64,000 nt of DNA from Elephas maximus indicus (taxonomy: Eukaryota; Chordata; Mammalia; Proboscidea; Elephantidae), in the NCBI RefSeq assembly GCF_024166365.1, contig NC_064843.1, positions 58,986,532-59,050,531 of the forward strand, given 5' to 3'. The position numbers and the translations under genes were made by a program. Within the stretch, counting starts at the first letter, position 1, and the number at the start of each line of letters is the position of its first letter. The notes below the pieces were generated by a model. The model ran no database searches, was not told the origin of the DNA, and saw only the letters and a program-made list of their open reading frames with translations. This document shows, one piece after another, positions 10,812 through 21,971 of the stretch.

Positions 10812-11370
10812 GTGAGTGAGAGTCCCGCGGGACCCTGCCTGTAGCCCTGCCCCTCCCCGCGCGGGAAGGACGATCCTAAAGACTGGGCTGGGGGCTGAGG
10901 CTGGGGAGGGTGCGGATGGCGCGGGGTGCGGTTGGGGGGCAGTGGTGGGGACGCGCTGTCGTGGCTCAGGCCGTGCTCTCCCGGACGCCTCGTCTTGGCT
11001 GTGTGGGCGCGCCTCTCCGACGGACTGCTGGGACCGTGACGCCAGGTGCGGATGGAAGCCGGACTCCGCCCTTCCTTCTGGAGTTTTTGTGGGTTGGGAG
11101 CTGGTTTGGTTGGTCCGAAATCGCGGAACTGGGGGGTCATGTGATAAGCCCTCAGGTTTTGTGGGGTTGGTTAAGTAGGCTTTTTGGGGTCTGGTATTTC
11201 CCCGGCTAGCGGGGTCGAGGCCACCCCAAAGGCAGTGGGCCTCCGGGGTTTTAGTGGATGGGGGCTAGTAGTCTTAGTTCGGACCCAACTGTCCCCAGGG
11301 TTTGCTAGGACGGGGTGAGGGGCGTACCGGATTGGCTGAACTTGCCCTAGTTGGGCTGGGTGTGGGGTAG

Positions 11371-12144
11371 CCATTTTGGTTCCTGGGGTGTAAGTACTGT
11401 TAAAAATAACTAAACCTCAAAGAAATGGAAAGTTAAGGTTTATTCTGAGCAGTTCTATATGCATATAGGGAGACCATCCTGATTCCCGCCCACCACCAAA
11501 AAAAAAAATCTGGAAGTAGGCTGGTTACAATGAGGCTTATAGAGGGGAGGGAGAATAGAACGTCAACCATTGGCTAAACTTAATGTGGTTGAACCACGCC
11601 CTCCCCCTTTTACTGAGAGCTACTGATAACAGGTCGTAAGGTGGTCTCTGGCCTTCCACCCACCTGTAGCCACTATACCTTTTGAAATTTAAGGGACCTT
11701 GGCTTTGAACAGGAAAGAAAAGATAGCAACTTTGGTGAAAAAAAGCCAATGGCAGGATTGATTTTTGGTCAGGATTTTTTTACAGTTAATATTTGGTTTT
11801 GCGGGTAAGAAAAACCTTAAAATCAAAATAAGACGTCTGCTACTAATTTTTCTCTTTGACAATACTGATCTTGACCATCTCAGTCTGGCTGAGGCCTTGG
11901 AGGAGAAGGTCAGGCTTGCGGTCACTGGGCAAGTTTTTCAAAGGTCCCAGGGGCTGTCATTGAACGTAGGAGTCATAGATTTCCATATTTCTGGTGTAGC
12001 TAAGCTTTGGGGTTTTCAGTCTCATTTTAACTTATTATTTTGGAGAAATTTCAGACAGACAGAAATAGGTAGAACTCCATAGACCCATCACCTAGATTCC
12101 ACACTTAACCACCTCGTGGTCAATCCTGATTCCTCTCAAAATGG
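11371..12144. other. Intron 1 stretch with probable old, unidentified repeats
   Basis: From about 11402 the sequence has the look of an antisense LTR (TTTATT near the left end, AT-rich right part), but I cannot name a family. About 12040-12140 resembles a common L1M-type 3' segment (CAGAAATAG...CCATCACCTAGATTCCAC). The right end contains the left target duplication of the nested L1 (12145-12160). Confidence 0.35.
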
Positions 12145-13351
12145 GTGCACTTTGAGAATCTTTTTTTTTTTTTAATCTTTAGATGAAGGTTTACAGAACA
12201 AACTAGTATCTCATTAAATAGTACACACATTGTTGTATGACACTGGTTAACAACCGCACGACATGTCATCACTCTCCCTTCTCAACCCTGGGTTCCCTAT
12301 TACCAGCTTTCCTGTTCCCTCCTGCCTCAGTCCCTGCCCCAGGGTTGCACCCCTTTAGTCTTGGTTTGTTCTATGGACCTGTTCAATCTTTGGCTGAGGG
12401 GCAAACCTCAGGAGTGGCCTCATTACTGAGCTGAAATGGTGTCCGGGGGCCGTACTCTCAGAGTTTCTCCCGTCTCTGTCAGGCCAGCAAGTCTGGTCTT
12501 TCTTTTTGAGTTAGAATTTTGTTCTACATTTTTCTCCAGCTCTGTCCGAGACCCTCTATTGTGATCCTTGTCAGAGCAGTCAGTGGTGGTAGCTGGGCAC
12601 CGTCTAGTTGTACTGGACTCAGTCTGGTGGAGGCCATGGTAGATGTGGTCTGTTAGTCCTTTGGACTAATCTTTCCCATGTGTCTCTAGTTTTCTTCATT
12701 TTTCCTTGCTCCCAAAGGGGTGAGACCACTGGAGTATCCTAGATCACTGCTCACTGGCTTTTAAGACGCTACTCATCAAAGTAGAATGTAGAACATTTTT
12801 TTTATAAACTCTCTTATGCCAATTGAGCTAGATGTTCCCTGAGACCTCAGCCTAGCAATTCGGTCCCTCAGGGAGTTTGGATGTGTCTATGGAGCTACCA
12901 AGGGCTTGGTTCCCCAGTATTGTGTACTGTCTTACTCTTCACCAAAGTTACCACTTATCTTTTGTCTATTGTTTTTCCATCCCCACCCCTCCCTTCCCTT
13001 GTAACCATCAAATATTGTTTCTTTTTGTATGTAAACCTTTTCGTGAGTTTTTATAGTAGTCATCTCATACAATATTTGTCCTTTCGCCTTTGACTTATTT
13101 CACTCAGCATGATGTCCTCTAGATGCATCCATGTTATGAAATGCTTCACAGATTCATCATTGTTTTTTTATTGTTAGATAATACTCCATGGTGTGTATGT
13201 ACCACAGTTTGTTTATCCGTTCATCTGTTGATTTCATCTTTTTGCTATTGTGAGCAATACTGCAGTGAACACGGGTGTACATATATCTATTCGCATGATG
13301 ACTCTTATTTCTCTAGGATATATTCCTAGGAGTGGGATTGCTGGATCATAT

Positions 13352-14050
13352 TGTTGCTGGCGCCTCTACGCCTGTAATTAAATAAAGTTCTTGTCTCTCC
13401 CTGGTCAAGAATGAGCCGGTAAAAACAGAGAATTTTCCACATGAGCAAAGCATTATTAAAGAGGCTTGCAAGCGGAGATAAGGAGGGCCTAGGTAACACT
13501 TATCCCTGTCTTGCAGAAAAGAGTACTTGCATGGGTTTTTAAAAATTCTTGAGGTGGAGGGGTGAAGATTCATGTTTATTCAGCGTCATAGGCAGGGTTT
13601 TCCAGCAAGTGGCCTGTTTTGGGCAGGGATAGGTTAACTAAGATGCACGCAAAGCAGCTTTTTTAAGATGGCTTTAAGACGACTCCCGGAGGCCTCTGGA
13701 ATCTGTAACAGGATTTATTATGGGGTGTTGCACCTGTGCAGTCGCCTGTTCCCCGAGTTCAATTCCCCAGCTGCGGCTGCAGCACCTCACTGCCCCTGGT
13801 GGAAGGTCACATAGCTGTCACAGGTGGATGTTCAATGCATGTCCCTGGGGCTAGTTTCATCGGGCTCCTTCTGAAAGACAACCTTCATCTGGCTGCTTCT
13901 GAAAGACAAGTTTCCGGGCTGTCTTCTGATACCCTGCCCCATTGTCCTGGGGAATGGCTTTGTTTCTGTGCGCTGGCCCATTTCCTGTTACTTTATTACT
14001 TTAATTTGTTTATGTGAATTGCAGGTTTGGGGCCCCGTCTGTACCCTGTC
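13352..14050 (-). repeat. 3' LTR of the second provirus
   Basis: It ends at 13352 with the U5 terminus (...GCAACA on minus). The R-U5 part (13352-about 13485) matches the segment at 24978-25110. A degenerate poly(A) signal (AATAAT on minus) lies near 13455. U3 holds a short direct repeat around GGCT.CTTCTGAAAGACA at about 13863 and 13892. The U3 start is uncertain. Confidence 0.7.
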
Positions 14051-14177
14051 TTACTCCCCACTGAGAGACTTGAAACTCATAAATCTTTATGGGAATGTTG
14101 ATTGAGGTCTCTGCTTCTGTAACTTCTTCATGCTGGACTGGGGCATTATTCCTGCCTAACTGAGTAGAAGTCTCTCG

Positions 14178-14760
14178 CTACCTGATCTTAGTGCGCACTG
14201 TCAGGACCCTTTCTTGGGGAATCAGTTGGTAGCCTTGCACGACCAGGAGCTTGGCCCGAAATTGTTGTAATCTGGCGGATATGAACTTTACCAGAAGTTT
14301 AAACAGGCAGGGGCCAAACGTAAGTAGTAAAAAGATTGCTACCAAGGGTCTCAGGAAGGGGAGAAACCAAGCTATTGATGGGAGGTGTTGTTTTACCTGT
14401 TCCCTCATAGTTAGGGCTAACTTAGGTCGGTTATCTTGTAACTAATTTGCTTGAGCCAGCAATTCCCGAGCTTGAAGTTCTACTTCTTCTGAGGTATTAA
14501 TATAGAAGGAGCAAGAGGTATTTACTATTGTGCGTACCCCTGCTTACTCATCCAGAATATGGTTCAGGGCTTGACGGTTATTGAGGACCATATTGGCTAA
14601 AGAGTCTATTGAGGTTTTTAAAGCCAAAAGGCTTTGGTCTGACTTTTCAACTACTCTTTCCAGAATAGCTGAGGTATTTTGGGCTGTGGCTGCATTGTAT
14701 ATTCCCCTGGTCAAGGCTCCAGACACTACAGTGGTTACCCCCACTGCTAGAGGTGCCACT
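14178..14760 (-). pseudogene. Envelope TM subunit remnant
   Basis: On the minus strand, an open piece (14544-14759) carries a hydrophobic fusion-peptide-like start (MAPLAVGVTTVVSGALT) and the heptad-rich ectodomain (QALNHILDE). After a stop comes the loop region, where the CX6CC motif is broken: the first Cys is Arg and the last Cys is Ser. The final piece (14178-14408) holds the membrane anchor FLRPLVAIFLLLTFGPCLF and tail (LQQFRAKLLVVQGYQ). TM anchors Env and drives fusion in active viruses; this copy cannot. Confidence 0.8.
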
Positions 14761-14915
14761 GGTACCCGCCTTTTCCGGTATAAGACTCCACTGGTGCCCT
14801 GGGTAGGACTGGCTAAAGAAAGATGAGACTTGGGGTGAGCAGGCCAAGGTTATAGATGGAGGTTTTCCACAGATTCTCTTCCAGCTTGATTGCTGGAGCA
14901 ACTTATTGAGTGCTA

Positions 14916-15180
14916 CTACTGCTGTGGTGTTAAGGAGCTGTTGGATGGCATTTTTAGCTTCTGGTTTTGCATGGAGAAGACCACAGGTGGTTTTTTGTTT
15001 TTTGTTTTTCGCCCAGAGGGCAGGGCTTCCTCTGCTACATAGACTAGAGACTTAGCTGGGGCACAGTACCCTGGCGCCGGCTGAGGGGCTTGCGAGGAGA
15101 TGACGATAAGTCCTCGCAAGTAAAGGGAAAAGCCAAAACGGAGGTTCGGCAGCCCAGGGTCAACTGTCTCTAGAGCAGGG
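14916..15180 (-). pseudogene. Possible envelope SU fragment
   Basis: A 67-codon minus frame (14916-15119) lies between TM and the tandem repeat, where the end of SU is expected (SSQAPQPAPGYCAP, AEEALPSGR). I recognise no diagnostic motif. Most of SU is missing between integrase and TM. Confidence 0.35.
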
Positions 15181-15219
15181 ATGGGCCTAGTGGGGTAGAA
15201 TTGTGTAAGAGCGTTAGAC

Positions 15220-15522
15220 GGGGCCTGGGAGAGGAACTAGGGTCGTCCAGGTGAAGAGGAACAGGCTGCTTATCTGCAGCACACCCCTGTTCGGTGGCGT
15301 CCTCTTCTGACGGGGAGCTTGGGGCCTGGGAGAGGAACTAGGGTTGTCCAGGTAGAGAGGAACAGGCTGCTCCTCTGCAGCACACCCCCGTTCGGTGGCG
15401 TCCTCTTCTGACGGGGAGCTTGGGGCCTGGGAGAGGCACGAGGGTCGTCCAGGTGAAGAGGAACAGGCTGCTTCTCTGTAGCACACCCCCGTTCGGTGGC
15501 GTCCTCTTCTGAAGGGGAGCTT
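15220..15522. repeat. Tandem repeat, three units of about 101 bp
   Basis: Units start at about 15220, 15321 and 15422. Each runs from GGGGCCTGGGAGAGG to TTCTGACGGGGAGCTT with only a few differences. It sits where envelope SU sequence is expected in the minus-strand provirus. Confidence 0.93.
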
Positions 15523-15816
15523 TAGGGTTTCCTGTGGTTCACAGGAATGTGCTTGCCTCTCTTCTGGTGCTTCTGATGAGGTTTCTTGTCACGTGGCAGC
15601 CGTCTTTTTGAAGAGAAGCTTCTAGGCTTCTGTTGGTTCACAGGTGTGGGTGATGTTTCCTTGTCTGTCAGCTCTGTCGGCCAGCTCCTGTGGGGTACAA
15701 AGCTTAATTCTGGAATTACGAGTCCATGGAGTGATTCCTTTAAGTTTGACTGCTCACAGGGTGGTCAGCATGACCTGGAAGGGCCCCTTCCATTTCTCAG
15801 ACAGCAGATCTTCAGG

Positions 15817-16710
15817 TCATCCTTCTTTCCAGGCTTTAAGGAGGACAGTATCTCCTGGCTTAACAGGACTAGGGGCTCCATTTTCTGGTGTGGGGAGCAC
15901 ATTATTACCATATTCTCTTCGGGCCTTCCGCACTTGTCCCAGGTGGGTAACATATTTAAGAAGGTGACGTCGTTCGGGATCCAGTAGTAGATCTGGTGTT
16001 AAAAAGGGCCTTCTAGACAGCATTTCATACAGACTGAGTTTTAAATCTCCCCTAGTGGCAGCCCTAATTCTCATGAGGCCTATGGGTAATAACTTAACCC
16101 AAGTTTCCTGGGTTTCTTGGCACGGCTTTGCCAGTGTCCTTTGTAGAGTCTGATTCATCTTTTCTGCTTTTCCTGAGGACTGAGGATACCAGGCTGTATG
16201 TAACTTATAATTTATGCCTAAGGCTGCGGAGAGAGCCTGGGTTATTTTTGCTACAAGTGCTGGGCCATTGTCAGATTATAAAGACCTTGGTTGTCCAAAT
16301 CAGGGAATTATTTCTTTTGAAAGGAACTTTCCCACTTCTAAAGCCTTTCTGTTCTAGTGGGATAGGCTTCTACCCAGCCAGTGAAGCTATGTACAAACAC
16401 CAACAGGTATCTTAGTCCTTGCTTGATGGTGTAACAGTGAAATCTTAGTCCTCCCCTGGGTACATACCCGATGTTGGACAGGTCTAGCCAGAGGTGGGGA
16501 TATATGATGGCTTTGTGGGTTATTCCTCAGACAGATCTCATAACTATTGGTAATTTGTTTAACTACTTTGTGTAACCCTTTTCTGTTTATACATTTAGAC
16601 AATAGTCCAAGAAGGGTGTCCCTGCCATAGTGTGTGGCACTATGAAAGGCTTTTACTATTTTCCATAATAAATACTCAGGCATGTATAATACTCCCTCAT
16701 CATTCTTCAT
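15817..16710 (-). pseudogene. Integrase remnant of the second provirus
   Basis: The minus-strand N-terminal part (16387-16710) shows the zinc-binding block HSATHYGRDTLLGLL..C and then YEICLRNNP, where the first Cys of the CxxC pair is Tyr. The C-terminal part (15817-16158) includes LPIGLMRIRAATRGDL, a stretch typical of gammaretroviral pol, and PGDTVLLKAWKEG. The catalytic core between is shortened and frame-broken around 16160-16430. It is inactive. Confidence 0.85.
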
Positions 16711-17252
16711 CCATTCTGTCTCATCATAAGAAAAACCCCTTTCTTTCCCTTCCTCTTCTTTTGGGTATATTTTGGCTCTAACTGGTTTAATCTGTAAGGA
16801 ATGAGGGCCATTAATTCTGATGTCTCTGCCATCCTTGCAGCAGCTTTAGCGGCCAGATCAGCCTTGTGATTCCCCATTGCTTCTAGGGAGCTGTCTTTCT
16901 GGTGTCCCTTGCAATGAATTACTGCTAACTCTTCAGGCTTATTATGTACTGCTTCTAGCAGTTCTGGGATTAACTCTTTATATTTTATAGGGGAATTTCG
17001 AGCTGTTAACATTACCCTTTCTTTCCATATGGCAGCATGTGCATGAAGAACGCGGTACACAAATTTTGAATCCGTGTACACGTTCAGAGTTTTTCCTTCT
17101 CCTAATTGGAGGGCACGCACCAGGGCAGTTAGCTTAGCTTTTTGGGCTGATGTTCCTGGTGGTAAAGCCCTTGCCTCAGTAACACCAGTCTGGCTGACAA
17201 TTGCATAACCTGCTTTATGGATGCCTTGTTCGACAAAGCTGCTCCCATCCAT
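16707..17252 (-). pseudogene. RNase H domain of the second provirus
   Basis: A 181-codon minus frame begins at the catalytic block MDGSSFVEQGIHKAGYAIV and continues through AQKAKLTALVRAL, YTDSKF, LAVIHCKGHQKD and GNHKADLAAKAAA. Three of the four active-site acids remain (DGSS, TDSK, KAD). The glutamate of the AEL block is Lys, as in the first provirus. The next open stretch leads into the integrase N-terminus. Confidence 0.88.
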
Positions 17253-17255
17253 ATA

Positions 17256-17894
17256 CCACTCATCCTCTGGGTTTCCTGGGGGTTTTGCTTGGAGGTCCAG
17301 ACAACTAGACTAAAAAAAAAAAAACCCATTAACTACTTCTGTGCAGTTATGAATAGGCTCAGATGCTTTCAGGTGTGGTAAAAGGGTGGCAGGGTTCAAA
17401 GTTTGGCACACCTTTAAGTTTAACCCGGGGGTATCTAGGAGGAGGGCCTCTATTGATTGAGGAATCCTGCCACCTAATAGCCAGTGACTTCCCTTGACTT
17501 CCAAGACTGCCCGTACCTAGTGGGGGGTATATACTTCAGTGAATTGTCCCAGAGTAAACTTAGAGGATTCTTTGACTAGGAGAGCAGTTGCAGCTACTGG
17601 TCGTAGGCATGCTGGCTAGCCCTTGGCCACCAAGTCTAATGGTTTGGAGAAACAGGCCACAGCTCAGGTGACCGGCCTTACACCCTGAGGAAGAACTCCT
17701 GGCCCCACCCCCTGTTTCTCATGCACATCTGGTTTGAACAACTTCGTTACATCAGGCAGTCGTAAGGCTGGGGCTTGCCCAACATTACTTTTCAGACTCT
17801 CAAATGCTTGCCAGCATTCGACTGTCAGTTCTAGGGGTGACCTCTCTTCTCCTCTTAGGGCCTTATATAATGCTTTTGCTATAAGGCCAAAGTT
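17256..17894 (-). pseudogene. RT thumb/connection segment left of the RTE insertion
   Basis: The minus strand carries GSHWLLGGRIPQSIEALLLD and CQTLNPATLLP (about 17380-17500), typical of the gammaretroviral connection domain before RNase H. An A/T slip near 17312-17325 shifts the frame. The part nearer 17894 is more decayed. Confidence 0.75.
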
Positions 17895-18862
17895 GTTGTT
17901 GTTGTTAGGTGCCGTTGAGTCGGTTCAGACTCGTAGTGACCCTATGCACAACAGAATGAAACACTGCCTGGTCCTGCGCCATCCTTACAATTGTTGTTAT
18001 GCTTGAGCTCATTGTTGCAGCCACTGTGTCAGTCCACCTCGTTGAGGGTCTTCCTCTTTTCCGCTGACCCTGTACTCTGCCAAACATGATGCCCTTCTCC
18101 AGGGACTAATCCCTCCTGACAACATGTCCAAAGTACGTAAGACGCAGTCTCGCCATCCTTACCTCTAAGGAGCATTCTGGCCGCACTTCTTCCAAGACAG
18201 ATTTGTTCATTCTTTTGGCAGTCCATGGTATATTCAATATTCTTCGCCAACAATTCAACGGCGTCAGCTCTTCTTCGGTCTTCCTTATTCATTGTCCAGC
18301 TTTCACATGCATATGATGTGACTGAAAATACCATGGCTTGGGTCAGGCGCACCTTAGTCTTCAAGGTGACATCTTTGCTCTTCAACCCTTCGAAGAGGTC
18401 CTTTGCAGCCGATTCGCCCAATGCAATGCGTCTTTTGATCTCTTGAGTGCTCCTTCCATGGCTGTTGATTGTGGATCCAAGTAAAATGAAATCCTTGACA
18501 ACTTCAGTCTTTTCTCTGTTTATCATGATGTTGCTCATTGGTCCAGTTGTGAGGGTTTTTGTTTTCATTATGTTGAGGTGTAATCCATACAGATGGCTGT
18601 GGTCTTTGATCTTCATTAGTAAGTGCTTCAAGTCCTCTTCACTTTCAGCGAGCAACGTTGTGTCATCTGCATAACGCAGGTCGTTAATGAGTCTTCCTCC
18701 AATCCTGATGCCCTGTTCTTCTTCATACAGTCCAGCTTCTCGGATTATTTGTTCAGCATACAGATTAAATAGGTATGGTGAAAGAATACAACCCTGACGC
18801 ACACCTTTCCTGACTTTAAACCAATCAGTATCCCCTTTTTTGGACAGAACAAGGGGATACTG
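17895..18862 (-). mobile_element. 5'-truncated RTE in the second provirus, with fold-back 5' end
   Basis: The minus-strand RTE 3' portion has ORF2 open for about 257 codons (18029-18802), with GCILSPYLFNLYAEQ, an intact YADD and ACESWTMNKED. Its 3' tail is (AAC)n at 17895-17910. An 11-bp target duplication AGGCCAAAGTT flanks it (17884-17894 and 18863-18873). The 5' end (18826-18862) is a hairpin: 12-base perfect arms at 18826-18837 and 18851-18862, both derived from the same RTE site. Confidence 0.93.
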
Positions 18863-18873
18863 AGGCCAAAGTT

Positions 18874-20118
18874 AGGAATCCAAATTCTGCAAAATCCAGC
18901 CATCCCCAAGTACCCCAGAAATTGTCTCCTGGTTTTGGGGGGGGGATACTTAGTGGTCACCCTCTTCTTGTCAGGGGCCAGCATTTGCTTTCCAGGCGTC
19001 AGGATAAATCCAAGATAATGCACCTGGGTTTGCAAAATTTGTGCCTTTTTCAGGGCTACCCAATATCCCCTCTTTCCCAAGAAATGTAATAAAAGGATGG
19101 TATTTGTATCTGAGGCATCTTTGGTCCTGCTGGCCAATAATAAATCATCAACATACTGTAATAATGTGCTTTCTGGCAAAGATATTTCCCTTAATTCTTT
19201 TGCCAAGGCATTTCCAAATAAATGGGATGAATCTTGGAAACCCTGGGGTAACCGAGTCCAGGAGTATTGTGTATTTTCTTGTGTGTCTGGGTCCTTCCAT
19301 TCAAAGGTGAAGAGAAATTGGCATTCAGGATATAAAGGTATGCCAAAGAAGGCATCCTTCAGATCTAAGACTGTAAAATATTGGGTGTCTCCTGGGACTT
19401 GTGTTAGAAGGATGTAGGGATTGGAGACCATGGGGTGTATAAGAACTACTGCTTCATTAACTGCCCTTAAGTCTTGTACAAACCTATAGGTGCCATCCAG
19501 TTTCTTTACTGGAGGTATTGGAGCATTACAGGGTGATTGACAAGGCCTGATTAACCCATGCAGTAGGTAATGTTCTAACAAAGGTTGGATGCCAACTTGA
19601 GCTTTGGGCTTCAGTGGGTATTGTTTCCTCCGGGGGTAAGGCACTCCTGGGTTTAGTTTAATGAGTACTGGTTCTATAGCTTTTGCCTTCCCTAGTGTGG
19701 TTGTATCCCATACTGTTGGGGTCACCTGACTTAGAATGTCTAGTGGTATCTGGTCTCTCGGTTGGGGTACATTAGTTAATAACATAAGTAACTCTAGGTT
19801 CTCACTTTTGACACTTATTAAATCTGTCTCTAAATGTATTTTTGCCCCAACCTTATTCATTAGGTCCCATCCCAACAAAGCGACTGGGCATTCTGGGACA
19901 TAGAGGAAAGAGTGTGTTAGGGAGTATGGTCCCATCAGACACAAGAGGAGACAAGTGAATTTCCTAATTCTGGGCTTCCCGTCTAGGCCAGTAATTACAC
20001 AGTCCCACCCAGAAAGAGGGGCTATCAAGTAATTCAAAGTAGAGAAGGTGGCTCCCATGTCCAAAACAAATTCAGTCTCCTTACCTTCCACGTTGAGTAT
20101 AACCCTGGGCTCTCCCAT
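18874..20118 (-). pseudogene. Protease-reverse transcriptase remnant of the second provirus
   Basis: A long minus frame starts near 20118. The protease block is FVLDMGATFSTL (catalytic Asp kept, DTG changed to DMG), then VALLGWDLMNKVGA. RT follows with PLKPKAQVGIQPLLEHYL, FVQDLRAVNEAV, FTVLDLKDAFFGIPL (first catalytic Asp kept), RLPQGFQDSSHLF and YVDDLLLAS (intact). FLGYLGMAGFCRIWIPNFG closes the thumb before the RTE cuts the frame at 18862. Because RT reads through cleanly to the RTE, most damage probably came with or after that insertion. Confidence 0.9.
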
Positions 20119-20240
20119 GGAGATATTGACGGTACAGTTGGGAGCTAGGCAAACTTAGGGCCCCGTCAGTGTTCGGCCTCTTCAAGACCTTCTTCTGAGA
20201 ATGTTATCATTCTCCGAATGGGAGTTGTCGGTCCAGACCT

Positions 20241-21891
20241 TTGAAGGGGGTCAGCCGGGCATCCTGCTTTAGGGCACTCGGGACACTCCGCCTTCCAGTG
20301 GCCTCGCTTTTGACAGAACCCACACTGGTCAGGGTATATATACTTACTGGCCGCCAGGGTGGCCCAAATCCAGGCTGTCAGGGTCCTCTGGGGTTACCTC
20401 GAGGTGGGTGGCCTCGGAGAGCAATTGCCAACAAACAGGCTTTTCTCTTCATTTTTTCTTCAGATTCCTTTTTCACTTTCTCCTCGGCAGCCACGTCCCT
20501 GTTATTGAATACCTTAAAAGCCTCCTCCACCAGATGGGAGAGTGAGGTCTGGGGCCCCACTTCCAATTTTTGTAACTTCCGTCTTTTGTCTGATGAGGAC
20601 TGGGAGATAAAATGCATGGCCATTAAGGCTCTCCCTTCCCTACTTTCAGGGTCAGTGTTGGTATATTTCCTAAAAGATTCAGTAAGCCTGATGAGGAATA
20701 CAGCTGGATTCTCTTCTAATCCCTGAGTGACTTCTCTGTCTTTGTCATGGTTAACAGGCTTAGTGATGCACTTTTAAATCCCCTCTAATACACAAGTAAC
20801 TAGATGTTTGGCTTTTTCTGATCCCACATCTGTATTGTAATCCCACCCTGGGTCTACCTCGGGAACTGCTTCCCCTCCTGGTTTAAAAATTTCATGAGTG
20901 AGATGGGGTCAATGGACACCAGCTACATACTCTCTGGCCTTTGTCAGAATTCTAGCCTTTTCATCAGAGGAACAACAATGAGTAAGTATAACCGTAACAT
21001 CTCCCCAAGTTAGACTAAAGTTCAGACTACGTTTTGTGAATTCGTCTCTACGTTTTTCGGGATTTTCAAAGACACTCCGCAATTTTTCTTTACATAGGCT
21101 AAGGTCAGACACCGAGAAGGGGACATGTATCCGTGTGTTCCCCCATTCCCATCAGCTACCTGTCTTAAGGAGTACATCCCGGGGCCTTGTGTAGGAGGCA
21201 AAGGTGGGTACAATTTATTTCCCAACCTCAATCCCATAGGACAAGGTTGGCAAATTAAAGGGTTAGGTTCTGTTGGAACTGGGGTCAGTGAAGGGGATAG
21301 TTGAGTACATGTTGACGAAGGGGCGTTTTCATGAGTCCCTCGGTGTGGAGCCTTTAAATTAACTGAATTACCAGTTGAAAGGATATATGGTGGAGGCTCC
21401 AAGTTTACAGCCCCAGGGGGATCGGAAGAGGAACTCACAGTGGGTACCTCCTCCTCCACATTTGGAGGTGCAGTAGGTTTATTTGGGGTCTGGAAAGGGG
21501 GGTCCAAAAGTAAATCTCCCCCCTCTTCTGACTTTAGTAAGAAGAGTTTAATGGATTTCTCTACTTCTCTTTTAAATTTACATTTGGCTCTAAGATATGG
21601 GTCTTGATAAAGAGCCGTGAAGGCTTGTACATAAGGGATATCTCCATATTTTCCTCCTCTCCTACAAAATAGGTTCAGCTGATGGAAGGTATTATAGGAA
21701 AGACTCCCATCCCTATAGGAAAGACTCCCATCCCTAGGCCAAGTCTGCTGATCTCCTAGAGGATATTGTGGCCAAATTGTATTACAAAAAAAGATAAACT
21801 TCTTTTTCATTAATACATCTAAAGCAAAAGACCAATTGCTCAATAAGCAGCCAAGGGGTGAGTCGTGGGGGATAATAGAACCTGTACCCAT
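20241..21891 (-). pseudogene. gag of the second provirus (MA, CA, NC)
   Basis: The minus frame starts at MGTGSIIPHDSPLGCLL (21891), with Gly2 available for myristoylation. Matrix-like blocks FIFFCNTIWPQYPLGD and FCRRGGKYGDIPYVQAF and a proline-rich linker follow. CA blocks appear at 20909-21112 in another frame (LNFSLTWGDVTVILTHCCSSDEK). Near 20284-20325 the nucleocapsid knuckle CGFCQKRGHWKAEC is complete (CX2CX4HX4C). A small duplication GGGATGGGAGTCTTTCCTAT occurs twice near 21700-21730. Frameshifts near 21030 and 20625 break the gene. Confidence 0.85.
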
Positions 21892-21971
21892 CCTGTATTA
21901 TGTCCTATCATTAAAGATCCTGGGGCTGGATGGAGGCCCCTAGAACAGCATCCTGGTGATTATAAGATCTG

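Larger units (their letters stand above)
10250..11370 (+). promoter_or_regulatory. ZNF133: CpG-island promoter of the zinc-finger gene
   Basis: This is the only strongly GC-rich, CpG-dense stretch in the window (for example CGCGCGCCG near 10420, GCGCGCAGCC near 10670, CCGCGCGGG near 10857). It contains two ZNF143/THAP11-type motifs. A consensus donor ends the presumed first exon at 10811. A TATATA-like string lies at about 10546 but CpG islands rarely depend on one. The start site is not visible from sequence; between the first motif and 10776 is most likely. Confidence 0.75.

Noticed and set aside
10502..11140. 212-codon minus-strand frame across exon 1 region
   Set aside because: Low-complexity Pro/Arg-rich composition from CpG-island sequence; no domain. 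A divergent transcript is possible but not supported.
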